The notes beneath the pieces were generated by a model. The model saw only the letters and a list, made by a program, of their open reading frames with translations, did no database searches and was not told the DNA's origin. A program made the translations under genes and the position numbers. From Thioflexithrix psekupsensis (lineage in GTDB: Bacteria; Pseudomonadota; Gammaproteobacteria; Beggiatoales; Beggiatoaceae): a DNA stretch of 64,000 nucleotides. Each line of letters starts with the position of its first letter. Position 1 is the stretch's first letter. Shown here one piece after another: positions 1-8,950 of this stretch. The DNA lies in assembly GCF_002149925.1 (NCBI RefSeq), contig NZ_MSLT01000012.1, forward strand, positions 434,001-498,000. Reading direction: 5' to 3'.

Positions 1-525
1 TATTTTATTTTAGCCAGTCATTATCGCAGTCCTTTGAATTATTCCGATCAGCAATTAGACACGGCTCAACAGGCATTAACTCGTTTTTATAACACTTTAA
101 AAGACTTGCCATTAACCCAGACATTGCCTGAACATTCGACCTATCAAGCGCGGTTTCATGCGGCGATGGAAGATGATTTTAATACGCCAGAAGCCATTGC
201 GGTGTTATTCGATTTGGTGCGGGATATTAATCGGGTGCGCGACAGTGATTTAACTCAAGCGATTCAATGGGCAAATGAATTGCGGCAATTGGCAGAAATT
301 TTAGGTTTATTACAAACTGATCCGCATGAATTTTTACAACGCAGCGGTCAAAAAGACGAATTAGCAGGCTTATCTAATCACGACATTGAGCAGTTAATTG
401 CAGCTAGAAATGCAGCGCGTCTGGCGCGTCAATGGGCTGAAGCGGATCGCATTCGAGATGAATTAAAGCAAAAAGGTGTGATTTTAGAAGACACCGCGCA
501 GCAAACCAGTTGGCGACGGGAATAA
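1..525 (+). CDS. cysS: Cysteinyl-tRNA synthetase, C-terminal part (cut by window start)
   Basis: The reading frame is open from base 1. It starts inside the conserved HYRSPLNYS segment that follows the catalytic core of class I cysteinyl-tRNA synthetases. The rest is the helical DALR-type anticodon region and the usual tail with RNAARLARQWAEADRIRDEL, where the enzyme contacts tRNA-Cys. The catalytic HIGH and KMSKS motifs lie upstream, outside the window. An internal TTG at 34 is not a real start. The enzyme charges tRNA-Cys in the cytoplasm. The next gene begins 10 bases later on the same strand, so the two may be cotranscribed. Confidence 0.93.
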   Translation, partial: YFILASHYRSPLNYSDQQLDTAQQALTRFYNTLKDLPLTQTLPEHSTYQARFHAAMEDDFNTPEAIAVLFDLVRDINRVRDSDLTQAIQWANELRQLAEILGLLQTDPHEFLQRSGQKDELAGLSNHDIEQLIAARNAARLARQWAEADRIRDELKQKGVILEDTAQQTSWRRE

Positions 526-535
526 TGGAGTTATT

Positions 536-1198
536 ATGAACTTTTCGCCCACTTTTTTTCCTGAAATGGGGTTGTGGTTGGGGACATTGCTGTATTTGCC
601 TATTTTATTGTGGGCGATATGGCAGGCTCCGTGGGCGCGGTTGCGAGATGCTTGCGATGCCCACGTGTGGTTAGGCAGTTGTGTGGTGTTGTGGTTGGCG
701 TGGCGATTGAGTGCGGGCATTACGCCCGGTATGGAATTTCATTTACTGCTCATGACCACAGTGACATTAATGTTTGGATTGCCGTTTGCCATTCTTTCTG
801 CCAGCGTGGCGCAATTGACTTTAGTGTTAGAAGGAGCTGCCAGTTTATATGGTTATCCATTAACGGTGTTAATAAATGGCGTTGTTCCTGCGTTAATTAC
901 CTATGTTATTTATTGGTTGGCTTATTGGTGGTTTCCGCGTCATTTCTTTATTTATATTTACATTACCGCTTTTGTTGGTGCTGCAATAGCGATGTTAATG
1001 AATCGGTTATTAGGTCTGTCTTTACTGTTAATTAGCGACACTTATCAGTTGAGTCAATTGGGAGAGCAACCGTTATTTATTATCGTGATGTTATTTCCTG
1101 AAGCCTTTATTAATGGTTTATTAATGACTATTTTTGTGGTCTATCGTCCGCAGTGGGTGAGTAGTTTTAATGATGAACAGTATCTGCGTAATAAATAA
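536..1198 (+). CDS. CbiM/NikM-like ECF-transporter permease family membrane protein
   Basis: This 220-residue protein is almost entirely hydrophobic, with about six membrane segments. The segment GITPGMEFHLLLMTTVTLMFG and the conserved PEAFINGLLMT near the C-terminus resemble the CbiM/NikM substrate-binding family of energy-coupling factor transporters, which import cobalt or nickel. No ATPase (CbiO) or CbiQ partner is adjacent, so the metal and even the transport role are inferred. GAGTTATT precedes the ATG. It follows cysS by 10 bases and ends at a hairpin at 1208-1235. It could instead be a solitary family member of unknown role. Confidence 0.6.
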   Translation: MNFSPTFFPEMGLWLGTLLYLPILLWAIWQAPWARLRDACDAHVWLGSCVVLWLAWRLSAGITPGMEFHLLLMTTVTLMFGLPFAILSASVAQLTLVLEGAASLYGYPLTVLINGVVPALITYVIYWLAYWWFPRHFFIYIYITAFVGAAIAMLMNRLLGLSLLLISDTYQLSQLGEQPLFIIVMLFPEAFINGLLMTIFVVYRPQWVSSFNDEQYLRNK

Positions 1199-1207
1199 AA
1201 CGGCATA

Positions 1208-1235
1208 AGTGGCTAAATAAAAATATTCAGCCACT
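1208..1235. terminator. Hairpin after the CbiM-like gene
   Basis: The arms at 1208-1219 and 1224-1235 (AGTGGCTAAATA and TATTCAGCCACT) pair with one mismatch around an AT loop. The hairpin lies 9 bases past the stop codon. It has no long T-run, so a terminator role is tentative. The same sequence recurs near 42978. Confidence 0.4.
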
Positions 1236-1301
1236 ACAATCGTTCAGAATTTTTACTCTTCCTGCTAAGAAGGGGAATAACAGATTGTTTTCGTTTATAC
1301 A

Positions 1302-3227
1302 CTACAAATTCGCCACCAAAGGACGATGACCGTTAAACACCAAATGCACCTCATCACCGATTTGCACTGCATAAGCGACAAAAACCTGTAATTGTCCTGC
1401 TACATCAAAAGCGACATCTTCCACAATGCTGATGTGTTCTTGCGGGGCTAATGTTTCCCGTAATTCTGCGGGCGTTGCCAACAAACTGGCGACAGTACCA
1501 TCCCACACGTGCCACGCTTGCCCTTGACGCATAAATTGTTGTGTATTTTGTTGGGCATCCGTGTATATCGCCACCACCATCATCGCCGCAGGACGACCCA
1601 CATGTTGACTGTCCACCTTAATTGACATACGCAAACTGACTGCGCCATGAATACGGTTGCTGTGGGGTAATTCTACCCCCTCCTTTATTATTCTTGGCGA
1701 AAAATACGCATTAGTTTCAATGAGTTGATTCTGAAGATTATAAGCAACTCCAGAACGAATATCCGTCACTTTCTCCACTGCCCCTAGGGTACAATTTTCA
1801 GGGCGTATTGCCGTAAGTTGATCTGTCGCCTCACATTGACGACCCGCACCAATTGCAGGGCTATTAACGTGTAGATTTAAAAAAGGCAAATCGCTTTGCA
1901 CTAATTCTGTCAATAAAGGATCAATAATTTGAACTTTTTGCGTACAATTACTGTCCGTGCTGTCATTGGGATTTTTGGCGGGAAACTGAATATTAAAGCC
2001 ACCGTCTCGATAAGAACCCGCACAATTTTGATTTTTCTGCCAATTTTTGCCTGAATTGTAGGCAGTATTGTTTACAATTAGGCTGTTTTTAAACGTCACA
2101 TTATCCTCTCCGCCGAATAATGCCCCGCCTACAAATCCCGCATGATTGCCCGCAATTGTAGTATTGCTTATTTCTAAACTTCCCCCAATTGGCATGATGG
2201 CACCGGCCAAACCACCGCTACCGTCTTGATTTTCAACCGCTTTATTGTTATAAAACGTGCTATTGAGAATTTTAGAATTTTGCGACTGCTCCCCTATCCA
2301 CAAAGCCCCTCCTTGTGCTTGGGCTGTGTTGTCAATGAATACACTATGACTCAGCACTAAAACACCATTGCCATGCCGCAAACCGCCACCAAGGGCATCT
2401 CCTTTGTTGTCTTTAATCACATGATTATCTTGAAATAAACTGTGACTAATCAACACCTTATCTGGCGGATAAACAAAACTAAATACGGCTCCGCCTTGTC
2501 CTGCTGCCCGATTTCCAATAAATTGGCTACGCTCAATGCGAATAACTCCGCCTTGTTGAGTCGTATTGTCGCTTGCGCCATCGGTATAAATTGCGCCACC
2601 ATAACCATTGGCACTGCTACTCGCACCCGCTTTGCCGCCAGAAGTGTCATTATTAATAAACAAGGAATCTGTCACGGTTAATTGGCTTAATAAATTATTA
2701 ATTGCCCCGCCATTAACGCCGATATTGTCTTCAAATAAACTGCGATGCACACTTAATTCACCCAAACTGGCAATAAAAATCGCTCCGCCACCATGTTCTT
2801 GTAATCCAGAAGTGCCGTTATTATTCTTAAATACACAATGATCAAGACGAACACGGCTAAAATTACCAATACGCAGTCCCGCACCTGAGCCATCTCCAGA
2901 AGGTTTCCCATTGATAATAGTGAGATTTTTTAGCTCTACATTGACACTATTATGGGTTCTCAATACGCGAGTTTGCTGTTGTCCATCTAAGGTGATCAGC
3001 CCACCTTGTTGATGGCCGCCCCCGTCAATAATGGTATCTCGACTGATGATTAATTCTTCAGTAAGCGCAATACGTTTTTGTCCGCAATTAAATTGAATCA
3101 ACCCACCTTGATCAAGGGCTGCTTGTAAAGCTTGTGGCGTACATTCTTGTAAAAGCGTATTGGCCTGAATAAATGAAACGTAACATAATAAAAGCCAGAA
3201 TAAACTCAAGCGAAATAAATAGCGCAT
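1302..3227 (-). CDS. Secreted right-handed beta-helix protein (choice-of-anchor Q type)
   Basis: This 641-residue protein begins with a clear signal peptide (MRYLFRLSLFWLLLCYVSF..A). Residues of about 90-400 form a long run of parallel beta-helix repeats of the polymorphic-membrane-protein type: GGAIF, GGAIN, GGAIYTDG, GGAVF, GGGLRHG, GGALW, GGALFGG, each followed by S-F/L-N/D-N. After them comes NSPAIGAGRQC...LGAVE, the signature of choice-of-anchor Q proteins. The last 150 residues form a separate domain with no recognised motif. It is probably exported and may be a cell-surface adhesin or carbohydrate-binding protein. No catalytic residues were identified. It is a single-gene unit convergent with the gene ending at 1198. 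Confidence 0.8.
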   Translation of the reverse strand: MRYLFRLSLFWLLLCYVSFIQANTLLQECTPQALQAALDQGGLIQFNCGQKRIALTEELIISRDTIIDGGGHQQGGLITLDGQQQTRVLRTHNSVNVELKNLTIINGKPSGDGSGAGLRIGNFSRVRLDHCVFKNNNGTSGLQEHGGGAIFIASLGELSVHRSLFEDNIGVNGGAINNLLSQLTVTDSLFINNDTSGGKAGASSSANGYGGAIYTDGASDNTTQQGGVIRIERSQFIGNRAAGQGGAVFSFVYPPDKVLISHSLFQDNHVIKDNKGDALGGGLRHGNGVLVLSHSVFIDNTAQAQGGALWIGEQSQNSKILNSTFYNNKAVENQDGSGGLAGAIMPIGGSLEISNTTIAGNHAGFVGGALFGGEDNVTFKNSLIVNNTAYNSGKNWQKNQNCAGSYRDGGFNIQFPAKNPNDSTDSNCTQKVQIIDPLLTELVQSDLPFLNLHVNSPAIGAGRQCEATDQLTAIRPENCTLGAVEKVTDIRSGVAYNLQNQLIETNAYFSPRIIKEGVELPHSNRIHGAVSLRMSIKVDSQHVGRPAAMMVVAIYTDAQQNTQQFMRQGQAWHVWDGTVASLLATPAELRETLAPQEHISIVEDVAFDVAGQLQVFVAYAVQIGDEVHLVFNGHRPLVANL

Positions 3228-3403
3228 GATTTTTTTACTCCTATACCAAAATTAAGGCATTGATAAAATCGTTCTGTCAGAAGATGAGGTTATTTTGTTA
3301 AATGTTAATCATGAAAATAACCGATAACTTTCCAGCCTAGCAAGCAGAAGTAAAGGACAGTAGAAATGCAGATAGGCCAGATTATTTCTTTGGGTACTTA
3401 TGG

Positions 3404-4525
3404 TTATAAATAGCTTTGCATAGGACGCTCAAATTTTACATAAGTGAGGTAAGATAAGGCAATTAATACCGCAAAAAAGCCGATGAAAAAGCCCACATTT
3501 AAAAACAAAGTTTTATCTAAAATACCATAACCAACTAAAATCGCAACCATTAGTTGCAAGGGAAAATGTAACAAAAATAAGGAATAACTAATATCTCCCA
3601 GCCACGCCATTTTTTTTAATAAGATGCCGCGTTGCATTTCCAGAAAAATCAAGCTCAAGAGGCTAATGGGAAATAGCAAATAATGAACGTAGCCTTCTAA
3701 AAATAATTTACCGATAAATCCCAATTGCTTAATATAAACCGTTAAATCAGCCCCATAAAATGAAAATAAAGTTGCTCCCCAAAGTATCAGTGTTGCCGCA
3801 TAAAATCCTAGTCGTATTTTTTCAGCGTGGGGACTGAGGTAAACCGCGACGTAAAAAATACAGCCACCAAAGAAAAAGCCACTGATACCGCGCAATAAAT
3901 AACGATTCAGATACTCTGAAGAATCAGCCACTAATAAGATCGCCGCTATCATTGAAATCAGCAAACAAATTAAAAACGTCGCTTTGCGCCAATAAGCCAG
4001 TATAAAAAATAAAAGATAAAGGAAAACTAAAACAGATATTGCCCAAGCAGGGCCATTAAAAGAAAAACCATTGTCCAGCCCCCATTTTTGAATAAATAAG
4101 AGATTGAGAACAAAATGATACCCGTCAAAATGACTGTATACAAAATAAAATCCATATTGTTGGGAGTAAATCAATTGCAAAACCACCACCAGCAATAACG
4201 TGGCTAAGTGCAACGGATATAAGCGGGCAATTCGCTTTATTGAAAATGTCTTAAAATCGATATTTCTTTCACTGATTTGCTTTTGATATAACCAGAAAAA
4301 AACAAAACCAGACAGTAAAAAGAAAAAATTAACTCCTAATGTGCCTGTTAAATAAAAAGGTTTTAAAATATCGTATAAAGGGAATGTGGTTTTATCAAAA
4401 GGGATAACTTTTTTTTCCCCAATAAATACAAAATGCACCCAATGAGATAATACAATAATAATAGCCGCTATTCCGCGCATGGCATCCAATGAGTAAAAAC
4501 GCTTTGGCCACGTAGAAGAAGACAT
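3404..4525 (-). CDS. Acyltransferase family 3 (OafA/YrhL-like) membrane protein
   Basis: The 373-residue protein has about ten membrane helices. The N-terminal YSLDAMRGIAAIIIVLSHW is the hallmark of the acyltransferase-3 family (R-G-A...SHW), followed by GVNFFFLLSGFVFFW and IARLYPLHLATLL. These integral inner-membrane enzymes move acetyl or other acyl groups onto exported polysaccharide, lipopolysaccharide or peptides. The substrate cannot be read from sequence. It has no C-terminal SGNH domain. It stands alone, with 176 bases downstream to the beta-helix gene and about 105 bases upstream to the dioxygenase gene. Confidence 0.87.
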   Translation of the reverse strand: MSSSTWPKRFYSLDAMRGIAAIIIVLSHWVHFVFIGEKKVIPFDKTTFPLYDILKPFYLTGTLGVNFFFLLSGFVFFWLYQKQISERNIDFKTFSIKRIARLYPLHLATLLLVVVLQLIYSQQYGFYFVYSHFDGYHFVLNLLFIQKWGLDNGFSFNGPAWAISVLVFLYLLFFILAYWRKATFLICLLISMIAAILLVADSSEYLNRYLLRGISGFFFGGCIFYVAVYLSPHAEKIRLGFYAATLILWGATLFSFYGADLTVYIKQLGFIGKLFLEGYVHYLLFPISLLSLIFLEMQRGILLKKMAWLGDISYSLFLLHFPLQLMVAILVGYGILDKTLFLNVGFFIGFFAVLIALSYLTYVKFERPMQSYL

Positions 4526-4630
4526 AATAACTCCAGTTTTAAGTAGGGTTAATGATTTTTTTTATAGAAAATCAGAATGTACAGAATAAGTTTTTCAAGA
4601 AATTTTGTCCATTCTGATTCCCACATTCAT

Positions 4631-5515
4631 TTAAATCACCACCCGATCATAATAACGAATGCGATACAACAAACGTTGTGTGTCTGGCGTGTCGCCGTCG
4701 GTGAATCCGGTGCGATTGTGTAAAACATTATTACACAACACACCTTCACCCGCGTGTAGACGATAACGCACGTGAAATTGCGTATCACTGTTTAAAAATT
4801 CATTTAAACACGCCACCGCCTCCCGCACTAAGGGACGATCTGCCCATTGAATATGACGTTTACGCACAGTATAACGCATATTTAACTGGCCATCTTTGGT
4901 AAAACTAAACACCGCACTGGATTGCGCAGGACGTAAAACAACATCACCCTGCTGATTGGCGGGAATGGTCATGGCATCCGCAGCCATCAACGCCGTGATA
5001 AAATCGGGATTTGTATCGCGCAAATGAATGTAAGCGATGTCAGGATCAATGTAAGCATTTTCTCCCCCAGAAACAGAAGGTCTAACGCAATACATCAACA
5101 GAGCCAACACGTGGCTGTCCAATGCGTTGTAATAACCATCCGTATGCCAATTAAGTGGTTGATTCGTATAAGGAATATACTCATGGGCTTGACCTTCGCT
5201 CACCACTTGTAATGCGGTAATCCCATCTTCTTCTGTACACAAAGTGGTGTCAATTCGCGTCAACCCCCATTGCCGACCTAATGCGGTTAACACTGTTTTA
5301 TCCACCTTTTCAGCGTCAGTCACGCGATAAATCACCATATTGGTTTGCGCCAAACAGCGCGCCATCTGTTCTCGTTCTACAGTGGACAGTTGAGCGGGAT
5401 CGCGCACTTCTACTGTAATATTTTCTACGGACAAAGGATAATGTTGTAACTTCTCTGTCCGAAATGCGTTGTAATTCGATGCGTCACTAAATGTCCGAAA
5501 ATCAAATGACATCAC
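4631..5515 (-). CDS. TauD/TfdA-family Fe(II)/2-oxoglutarate-dependent dioxygenase
   Basis: At 294 residues it has the usual length. The iron triad is visible: His124 and Asp126 in WHTDG, and His266 in VLHNRTGF. Arg281 or Arg285 in QRLLYRIRY is the expected 2-oxoglutarate anchor. Family members hydroxylate taurine, sulfonates, sulfate esters, carnitine-type compounds or amino acids. The substrate here is not evident. The gene is divergent from dsrA across a 460-base control region, which hints at, but does not prove, a link to sulfur metabolism. Confidence 0.85.
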   Translation of the reverse strand: MMSFDFRTFSDASNYNAFRTEKLQHYPLSVENITVEVRDPAQLSTVEREQMARCLAQTNMVIYRVTDAEKVDKTVLTALGRQWGLTRIDTTLCTEEDGITALQVVSEGQAHEYIPYTNQPLNWHTDGYYNALDSHVLALLMYCVRPSVSGGENAYIDPDIAYIHLRDTNPDFITALMAADAMTIPANQQGDVVLRPAQSSAVFSFTKDGQLNMRYTVRKRHIQWADRPLVREAVACLNEFLNSDTQFHVRYRLHAGEGVLCNNVLHNRTGFTDGDTPDTQRLLYRIRYYDRVVI

Positions 5516-5974
5516 TAATCTCCCTTATGGCTTCATTAATAAAATCTGTTTGCATTATTGCACTACTTTTTGTTGTTTTTACCCGCTTCCTCAGCGCAAA
5601 ACCGCGGTTTAATAACCGAGTGTTTTTCTAAACATTTAGAATCCAATATAACTTATTGAAATATAAGGTTTATAAAATTCGCTTGACTAATTCGCAGTAA
5701 ATAACTAATTTAGTATATTAGATTGCAGTGATTTACTAAAAATGATGCGTTGCAACATGGTTTTTTGGCGAAATCAATAACTTCGACAGAAATCTTAGCC
5801 GATAGCCGATGAATAAAAAATAGCTATTTTCGTTTCTCTACTTGGCGTAATCAATAGAGATTCGGAGTACGAATTAAGTCATTTGACGGTGAGGATCAGA
5901 CTTAATTCGTCATCTCGATACCCTGCAAAGAGTATCACAACTACACTCGACAGATGTCTAAAGGAGACCGTGCG
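5516..5974. promoter_or_regulatory. Divergent control region and leader of the dsr operon
   Basis: This region separates the divergent dioxygenase gene from dsrA and holds no convincing gene. It contains a perfect 12-base palindrome, AAACCGCGGTTT, at 5599-5610. It also has a perfect inverted repeat with 12-base arms at 5869-5880 and 5899-5910. AT-rich sequence between 5640 and 5760 could hold promoters, but no single -35/-10 pair stands out. AAGGAG at 5961-5966 is the dsrA ribosome-binding site. Confidence 0.6.
5869..5910. promoter_or_regulatory. Perfect 12-bp inverted repeat ahead of dsrA
   Basis: ACGAATTAAGTC at 5869-5880 and GACTTAATTCGT at 5899-5910 are exact reverse complements around an 18-base loop. 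The element ends 64 bases before the dsrA ATG. It could be an mRNA leader stem-loop or a two-half-site operator. No T-run follows, so a simple terminator is unlikely. Confidence 0.55.
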
Positions 5975-7228
5975 ATGAGCAAAGAATTGCGCAATACCCC
6001 AATGCTGGATCAATTGGAAGGCGGGCCGTGGCCAAGTTTCGTCACTGGACTGAAACGCCTCGCCCGTGATGACGGCAAACCCTATCAAGCCATGATGATC
6101 GACTTGTTAGGCCAATTAGAACACTCTTATGAAACCCGCAAAGGCTTTTGGAAAGGCGGCACCGTAGGCGTAATCGGTTATGGTGGCGGAGTCATTCCCC
6201 GTTTTTCCGAAGTGGCCGCCAAATTTCCTGAATCCAAAGAGTTTCACACCTTACGTATTCAACCACCCGCAGGAATGCACTACACCACTGACATTTTACG
6301 TCAAATGTGTGACATTTGGGAACAGCACGGCTCTGGTTTAATCGCCCTGCACGGCCAAAGCGGCGACATCATGTTCCAAGGCACCAAAACCGAAAACGTA
6401 CAGGCCGCTTTTGATGCGTTAAACGAAATTGGTTTTGACTTAGGTGGCGCAGGCCCCGCGGTACGTACAGGCATGTCTTGTGTGGGTGCGGCGCGTTGTG
6501 AGCATTCTTGTGCCAATGAGCAGAAGATTCACCGTATTTTAGTCAACAACTTCTTAGATGACATGCACCGCCCTGCATTGCCTTACAAGTTTAAGTTCAA
6601 AGTGTCTGGCTGTCCTAACGATTGCATGAACTCCATTGAACGCGCCGACATGGCCGTTATCGGCACGTGGCGCGATGAAATTCAAGCCGATCAAGAAGAA
6701 GTGAAAGCCTTCGTGGCCAAAAAAGGACGCAAATATGTGATCGACAATGTCGTCACTCGTTGCCCGACCAAAGCCTTATCCCTGAATGACGATGATACCT
6801 TAGCCATTGACAACCGCAACTGCGTGCGTTGTATGCACTGCATTAACGTCATGACCAAAGCCTTATCCGTCGGTAAGGAAAAAGGCGTAACCGTATTAAT
6901 GGGCGGCAAACGCACCCTGAAAATCGGTGACTTAATGGGAACGGTGATCGTGCCTTTCCTGCGCTTAGAAAGCGATGACGATTACCAACGTCTGAAAGAA
7001 ATCGCGGAAAACACCATCGAATTTTTCGCCGAAAATGCCTTAGAACATGAGCGTACCGGCGAAATGATCGAGCGAATTGGCTTGGTGAGTTTCTTAGAAG
7101 GCATTGGTGTTGAGGTTGATCCGCACATGGTGTCTGAACCCCGTCAATGTTCTTACGTCCGTATGGATACGTGGGACGAAGAAGCGCAAAAATGGCTTGA
7201 ACGCAAAGCAGAACAAGCCGCCGGTTAA
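5975..7228 (+). CDS. dsrA: Reverse-type dissimilatory sulfite reductase, alpha subunit
   Basis: This 417-residue protein has the family's normal length and is the catalytic subunit of sirohaem-[4Fe-4S] rDsr. In sulfur oxidisers rDsr oxidises reduced sulfur to sulfite in the cytoplasm. Visible motifs are LLGQLEHSYETRKGFWKGGTV near the N-terminus, the sirohaem/cluster cysteines in SCVGAARCEHSC and VSGCPNDC, and a ferredoxin-type insert with RCPTKAL and NRNCVRCMHC. The start at 5975 is preferred over an in-frame ATG at 5954. AAGGAG (5961-5966) is 8 bases ahead of it and known DsrA proteins begin at that point. It leads the dsr operon, with dsrB following after a hairpin-containing gap. Confidence 0.98.
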   Translation: MSKELRNTPMLDQLEGGPWPSFVTGLKRLARDDGKPYQAMMIDLLGQLEHSYETRKGFWKGGTVGVIGYGGGVIPRFSEVAAKFPESKEFHTLRIQPPAGMHYTTDILRQMCDIWEQHGSGLIALHGQSGDIMFQGTKTENVQAAFDALNEIGFDLGGAGPAVRTGMSCVGAARCEHSCANEQKIHRILVNNFLDDMHRPALPYKFKFKVSGCPNDCMNSIERADMAVIGTWRDEIQADQEEVKAFVAKKGRKYVIDNVVTRCPTKALSLNDDDTLAIDNRNCVRCMHCINVMTKALSVGKEKGVTVLMGGKRTLKIGDLMGTVIVPFLRLESDDDYQRLKEIAENTIEFFAENALEHERTGEMIERIGLVSFLEGIGVEVDPHMVSEPRQCSYVRMDTWDEEAQKWLERKAEQAAG

Positions 7229-7279
7229 TCGCTTTCACGCAAAATAAGCGCAGTTGGCCGCAAAGAAAACGGCAAAGAA

Positions 7280-7313
7280 GTATCAACTTCCCCGTTTGAC
7301 AGGGAGTTGATAC
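7280..7313. promoter_or_regulatory. Intercistronic hairpin between dsrA and dsrB
   Basis: GTATCAACTTCCC (7280-7292) pairs with GGGAGTTGATAC (7302-7313), giving 12 pairs with one bulged T and a 9-base loop. The dsrB start lies 42 bases later. It is more likely an mRNA processing or stability element than a terminator, because no T-run follows. Confidence 0.6.
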
Positions 7314-7355
7314 TGTTGCAATATCACAATATGATAATATCAGGAGATTCTTCTT

Positions 7356-8426
7356 ATGAGCGCACCCCGTATGCCCATTGAATCTGGCGTACCCGATCCG
7401 TTCCAATACATGCACCCCGTGCTGGCGCGTAACTTTGGTCAATGGAAACATCATGAACGTCCTCGTCCCGGTGTTTTGTGTCACACTTCCCACAGCGGAG
7501 ATAAAGTGTGGACTATCCGCGCTGGCACGCAACGCCAAATGGATTTATACACCATTCGCAAATTGTGCGACATCGCTGACGAATTTGCAGAAGGTCATGT
7601 TCGTTTCACCATTCGCAGTAACATCGAATTTATGGTGAGCAATGAAGCCAAAGTCGCGCCGCTGATTGAAAAATTGACCAAAGAAGGTTTTCCCGTTGGG
7701 GGAACAGGCCCTTCAGTGAGCATGATCGCCCACACGCAAGGCTGGTTACATTGCGACATTCCCGGTACGGACGCATCGGGTGTGGTTAAGGCCTTAATGG
7801 ATGAATTGTATGAAGAATTTGTGCGCGAAGACATGCCCAATCGCGTACACATCACCACCTCGTGCTGCCAAATCAACTGCGGCGGTCAAGGCGACATCGC
7901 CATTAACGTACAACATACTAAGCCGCCGAAAATCAATCATGATTTAGTGGCAAACGTGTGTGAACGGCCTACTGTTGTGGCACGTTGTCCTGTTGCGGCG
8001 ATTCGTCCCGCTTTGGTTAATGGCAAACCGTCACTAGAAGTGGATGAGAAGAAATGTATTTGTTGTGGTGCGTGCTATCCACCCTGCCCACCCATGCAAA
8101 TCAACGATCCAGAACATTCTAAACTGGCGATTTGGGTAGGTGGCAATCACTCCAATGCCCGTAGCAAGCCCAGTTTCCAAAAATTGGTGGCCGCAGGTAT
8201 TCCTAACAATCCGCCGCGTTGGACAGAAGCCGCCGCGATTGTGAAGAAAATTTTACGGGTTTACAAAGAAGATGCCCGTGATTGGGAGCGTTTATCGGAT
8301 TGGGTGGATCGTATTGGTTGGGCGCGGTTTTTTGAATTAACCGAATTGCCATTTACCAAGTTCCATATCGATAATTGGCGGGGTTCGCGTCGCAGCTTGA
8401 ATGCGTCAACCCATATTCGTTTCTAA
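7356..8426 (+). CDS. dsrB: Reverse-type dissimilatory sulfite reductase, beta subunit
   Basis: This 356-residue protein is the partner of DsrA in the alpha2-beta2 reductase. The segment TTSCCQINCGGQGDIAI carries the cluster and sirohaem cysteines. A ferredoxin domain follows with KKCICCGACYPPCPPM. The N-terminal PFQYMHPVLARNFGQWKHHE and VWTIRAGTQRQMD are typical of oxidative-type DsrB. AGGAG lies just upstream of the ATG at 7356. The gene follows dsrA after 127 bases and precedes dsrE after 99 bases, and both gaps hold hairpins. The tandem dsrA/dsrB pair with dsrEFH behind it indicates the sulfur-oxidising, not the sulfate-reducing, form. Confidence 0.98.
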   Translation: MSAPRMPIESGVPDPFQYMHPVLARNFGQWKHHERPRPGVLCHTSHSGDKVWTIRAGTQRQMDLYTIRKLCDIADEFAEGHVRFTIRSNIEFMVSNEAKVAPLIEKLTKEGFPVGGTGPSVSMIAHTQGWLHCDIPGTDASGVVKALMDELYEEFVREDMPNRVHITTSCCQINCGGQGDIAINVQHTKPPKINHDLVANVCERPTVVARCPVAAIRPALVNGKPSLEVDEKKCICCGACYPPCPPMQINDPEHSKLAIWVGGNHSNARSKPSFQKLVAAGIPNNPPRWTEAAAIVKKILRVYKEDARDWERLSDWVDRIGWARFFELTELPFTKFHIDNWRGSRRSLNASTHIRF

Positions 8427-8450
8427 AACACAACTTCCTTTCGGGGGAGA

Positions 8451-8486
8451 AGGGATAATCGTGTTATTAAACAATCGGTTATCCCT
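8451..8486. promoter_or_regulatory. Intercistronic hairpin between dsrB and dsrE
   Basis: AGGGATAATCG (8451-8461) and CGGTTATCCCT (8476-8486) pair over 11 positions with one G-T wobble around a 14-base loop. The element lies 40 bases ahead of dsrE. Confidence 0.55.
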
Positions 8487-8525
8487 AACATTGTCTCTAC
8501 ACACTTTTTAGGAGAACCCGTCACT

Positions 8526-8918
8526 ATGAAGTTTGGCATTTTGATCAACGAAGGGCCTTATACCCATCAAGCCTCTGATTCGGCTTATCAATTTACCAAA
8601 GCGGCGTTAGAAAAAGGTCACGAAATCTTTCGCGTATTTTTCTATCACGATGGTGTGAATAACGGCACTCGTTTGACCGTGCCACCGCAAGATGATCGTA
8701 ATGTGGTCACTCGCTGGTCTGAATTGGCGAAACAATATCAATTGGATTTAGTGCTGTGTGTCGCTGCGGCACAACGTCGTGGTTTACTCGACGAAAACGA
8801 AGCCAAACGCAACGGTAAAGATGCCCATAATATCGCAGAAGGTTTCCGTATTTCTGGATTGGGACAATTGATTGAAGCAGGTATTCAAGCAGATCGCTTG
8901 GTCGTTTTTGGCGACTAA
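8526..8918 (+). CDS. dsrE: Sulfur-carrier protein DsrE (sulfurtransferase subunit)
   Basis: At 130 residues this is the DsrE subunit of the cytoplasmic DsrE2F2H2 hexamer, homologous to TusD of the tRNA-thiolation relay. It accepts persulfide sulfur and passes it to DsrC on the way to DsrAB. The active cysteine is present as Cys78 in DLVLCVAAAQRRG, matching the essential Cys78 of the purple sulfur bacterium protein. The C-terminal GLGQLIEAGIQADRLVVFGD is also conserved. AGGAG precedes the start. dsrF follows after 32 bases. The presence of dsrEFH is diagnostic for sulfur oxidisers. Confidence 0.97.
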   Translation: MKFGILINEGPYTHQASDSAYQFTKAALEKGHEIFRVFFYHDGVNNGTRLTVPPQDDRNVVTRWSELAKQYQLDLVLCVAAAQRRGLLDENEAKRNGKDAHNIAEGFRISGLGQLIEAGIQADRLVVFGD

Positions 8919-8950
8919 ACACAAGTCATTAACCTATTACGAGGATCGAG

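Noticed and set aside
574-1035. 153-codon plus-strand frame inside the CbiM-like gene
   Set aside because: Out-of-frame shadow of a conserved membrane protein; Cys/Val-rich sequence without any motif.
6849-7538. 229-codon minus-strand frame across the dsrA-dsrB gap
   Set aside because: It is antisense to well-identified genes, has an unnatural composition (many Arg/His/Cys) and no ribosome site; a shadow frame.
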